Shown here piece by piece: positions 62,213-64,000 of a stretch of DNA of 64,000 nucleotides (position 1 is its first letter; each line of letters starts with the position of its first letter). Under the pieces are notes generated by a model. That model was not told where the DNA came from. It saw only the letters and a list, made by a program, of their open reading frames with translations, and searched no databases. Made by a program: the position numbers and the translations under genes. The DNA comes from Halomicroarcula saliterrae. Lineage in GTDB: Archaea; Halobacteriota; Halobacteria; Halobacteriales; Haloarculaceae. Where the stretch lies: positions 930,001 through 994,000 of the forward strand of contig NZ_JAMQON010000001.1 in NCBI RefSeq assembly GCF_031624395.1. The letters are read 5' to 3'.

Positions 62213-63256
62213 ATGGACCGACGAACCTATCTCGGCGTCGTCGCCTCGGCACTGTTCGCTGGATGCGGTGGCTCCGGAACGGGGCCGACGGCCACGCCGC
62301 CTGCGTCAGCGATGGAATCCACCGCTCCGTCCACACCGTCGACGCCGACTGGGAAACGGGGGGAGACTGCACGGCAGACCGAGAGTCAACCACAGCCTAC
62401 CGAATCGGAACGACAGACCGATGCGATAGACGAGCCCAATCCGGCGCTCGCGGCCATCGCGGCCGACGTGGCTGCGGCCATCGACAGCTACACCGAGGCC
62501 GGGGATGGCGATGTGCCGACGGACGTGATGCCGGACGACCTCGTCAACAGGAGTACCGTGCACGCTAGCCTGTACGGCGCGCGTGAGACCCGCACCGACG
62601 TTCGCCGCGAGGCGTTGCCCGCGGCGGAACGGACGAGGTACGACCAGTTAGAGGGCGCGTTCTGGTTCGCCTGGTGGCTCCCGTCGGTACAGCTAGCGCT
62701 GTACAACGCCCACAGTCGGCTCCAGAAGGGGTGGGACAGCCTCCTCGCCCAAGACTGGGACAGCGCCCTGTCAGACTGGAGGGCAGTGAGCGGTAAGACG
62801 AGCGACGGCGACGACGCCCTCTCGAAGCTCCGAAACGATTCCGAGGCGACAGATATGAACGGTCTCGACCGTCTCGACCCCTCGGACTACCGGGAGACGG
62901 TCCACCAGTTGGAGGGGCTCTTGGCCGATAGTGAGGACCTCGGGGCGGCGCTGACGACGATGGCCGATGCGTTTCGGCGCTACGACGCGGGTGGGGAACA
63001 CGACTATCTCCGGGCCGAACAGCAGTTTCAGGACTCGGCGGAACAACTGCAGGCAACCGACTGGCGACCGTTCTACGACAGGCTCGCTGCGGACGCCCTC
63101 TGTGCCTCGAAAGCGATGGCGGAGGGCTGTGCACTGCTCGATGAGGCCCAGCAGACAACCGACACCGAGCGGACGGAAATCCTCCGTGAAGAGGCCCAGG
63201 AGGAGTTCGACCGCTGCAAAGTCGTCGACGACGCGATTTACATCGAGATCGTCTGA
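62213..63256 (+). CDS. Putative lipoprotein of unknown function
   Basis: The 347 residues start MDRRTYLGVVASALFAGCGG, a lipobox with C18 as likely anchor, preceded by RR (Tat-like). A Thr/Ser/Pro/Gln spacer follows to about residue 75. The rest is helical and acidic, with Trp-rich FWFAWWLPSVQLALYNAHSR and QDWDSALSDWRAVSG. No family is recognised. Confidence 0.7.
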   Translation: MDRRTYLGVVASALFAGCGGSGTGPTATPPASAMESTAPSTPSTPTGKRGETARQTESQPQPTESERQTDAIDEPNPALAAIAADVAAAIDSYTEAGDGDVPTDVMPDDLVNRSTVHASLYGARETRTDVRREALPAAERTRYDQLEGAFWFAWWLPSVQLALYNAHSRLQKGWDSLLAQDWDSALSDWRAVSGKTSDGDDALSKLRNDSEATDMNGLDRLDPSDYRETVHQLEGLLADSEDLGAALTTMADAFRRYDAGGEHDYLRAEQQFQDSAEQLQATDWRPFYDRLAADALCASKAMAEGCALLDEAQQTTDTERTEILREEAQEEFDRCKVVDDAIYIEIV

Positions 63257-63460
63257 GTTCGGCCGTGCCGGGACCGATTCCGCAGCTGGGGGTTCGGTTC
63301 AGTCAATCAGGGCTCTTCGGTATCCGGTCTCAGCGTCACCAGAGCGGTTGTCGCCGAAACCAGGAGTGTGAACGCGACCCGAGCCCGTGGAGCCACGTCG
63401 GACGGAACGCGCGAGCACGACGGCGCCACTGTCGCGACCATCGACGGTTCCGGGACGACA

Positions 63461-64000
63461 TCAGCCGTTCTCGAACGGCGTCACGGGTTTCGCCTCGCCG
63501 TGGACCTCGAACCGAGCGCCTCGCTGGACGCTCTCGCCGGCCGTGATATCCCACCCGTGGGCGTCCACGATGCGCTGGACGATGGCGAGCCCGAGGCCGG
63601 TGCCCGCCGTCGAGTGGCCGGACTCGAACACCACCGACTGGTCGGTGTCGGGGATGCCGGGGCCGTCGTCGGCGACGTAGAACCCGTCGCTGTACTCCGC
63701 CGCGGAGACGCGTGTCGAGGTGTGCAGCGATTCGAGCGGGCCGAGCGTATCGTCACGTCGCTGTCGGCGTGTTCGCCGGTGTCCCCGGCTTCCGGCCGGC
63801 CGTTCGTCGGCCCGTGCGTGACGGCGTCGTCGGCGTCCGGCCGAGTGTCCGTCGTCCCGTGCTCGACGCTGTTCCGAAAGAGGTTCTCGAACACCTGAAG
63901 CAGCCGCGACTCGTCGCCGAAGATATCGACCGTCCCGTCGGTCTGCAGCGTCGCGTCCGGCGTGTGGACGTTCGACCAAGCCGTCTCGGCGAGGCTCCGG
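63461..64000 (-). pseudogene. Histidine kinase, 5' end outside the window, with a frameshift
   Basis: The C-terminal kinase part is read in two frames. Upstream of about 63748 it has the N box SRLLQVFENLFRNSVEHG and ends DVTIR; downstream it needs the other frame, LGPLESLHTSTRVSAAEYSD, then the G1 box VADDGPGIP and G2 box AGTGLGLAIVQRIVDAHGWD. One missing base near 63744-63748 explains it. Either the gene is broken or the sequence has an error. The usual order of an HATPase domain is otherwise complete. Confidence 0.75.

Overview
The window is a dense, GC-rich stretch of a haloarchaeal (class Halobacteria) chromosome. The evidence is acidic proteins, strong G/C third-position bias, archaeal replication proteins (Orc1/Cdc6, GINS, PriS), archaeal-type TmcA, GTP cyclohydrolase III and zinc-containing ferredoxin, and TATA-like boxes centred about 27-31 bp before many start codons, which points to leaderless mRNAs. 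An orc/cdc6-linked origin with an extra array of origin boxes behind the gene resembles oriC2/cdc6E of Haloarcula hispanica, so a Haloarcula-type genus is my best guess (inference).

Layout. 1-5.1 kb: zinc ferredoxin, then an etfB-etfA-fixCX electron-transfer operon. 5.2-12.5 kb: HTH-acetyltransferase, DUF456, tRNA acetyltransferase TmcA, UspA, MscS channel, PAC2 protein, zinc ribbon and eIF2B-like protein. 12.6-14.5 kb: sugar kinase and class I aldolase. 14.6-25.3 kb: small conserved proteins, OsmC, a dehydrogenase, UPF0173 hydrolase, HtrA lipoprotein, TspO, the gins/priS replication pair, DUF502, DoxX and a pilin. 25.4-27.1 kb: glpR-pfkB fructose operon. 27.1-37.7 kb: branched-chain amino-acid block (leuA; ilvB-ilvN-ilvC-small ORF-leuC-leuD; leuB), with two unrelated genes between leuD and leuB. 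37.8-39.7 kb: Orc1/Cdc6 gene with origin boxes on both sides. 39.7-46.1 kb: DUF5779, VOC protein, a duplicated beta-propeller Tat protein, MBL-like protein, an RHH regulator and an M24 peptidase. 46.2-51.1 kb: two copies of a membrane-protein/winged-helix module joined to an ABC exporter. 51.2-55.0 kb: aroA, aroC and a uracil-DNA glycosylase-type protein. 55-64 kb: zinc-ribbon protein, DUF2064, tRNA-Ser(UGA) followed by an AT-richer patch, a surface protein, GTP cyclohydrolase III, a CBS protein, GNAT, tRNA-Thr(UGU), a lipoprotein and a histidine kinase interrupted by a frameshift.

The most interesting signal is the long leader of the ilvB operon. A TATA-like box at 36391-36398 sits 30 bp before a 28-codon ORF (36364 to 36278, minus strand). 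The last 12 codons of this ORF include Leu-Leu-Leu, Leu, Ile-Val and Val, several written with codons that look uncommon here. An 8-base segment at its stop codon can pair either with an early part of the leader ORF or with a local segment over its last codons. This has the form of a bacterial branched-chain attenuator, placed in front of an archaeal ilv-leu operon. Other structures of note are the origin with its downstream box array, interleaved inverted repeats between aroA and aroC, tandem duplications over the stop codons of two genes, and the duplicated sensor/regulator module.
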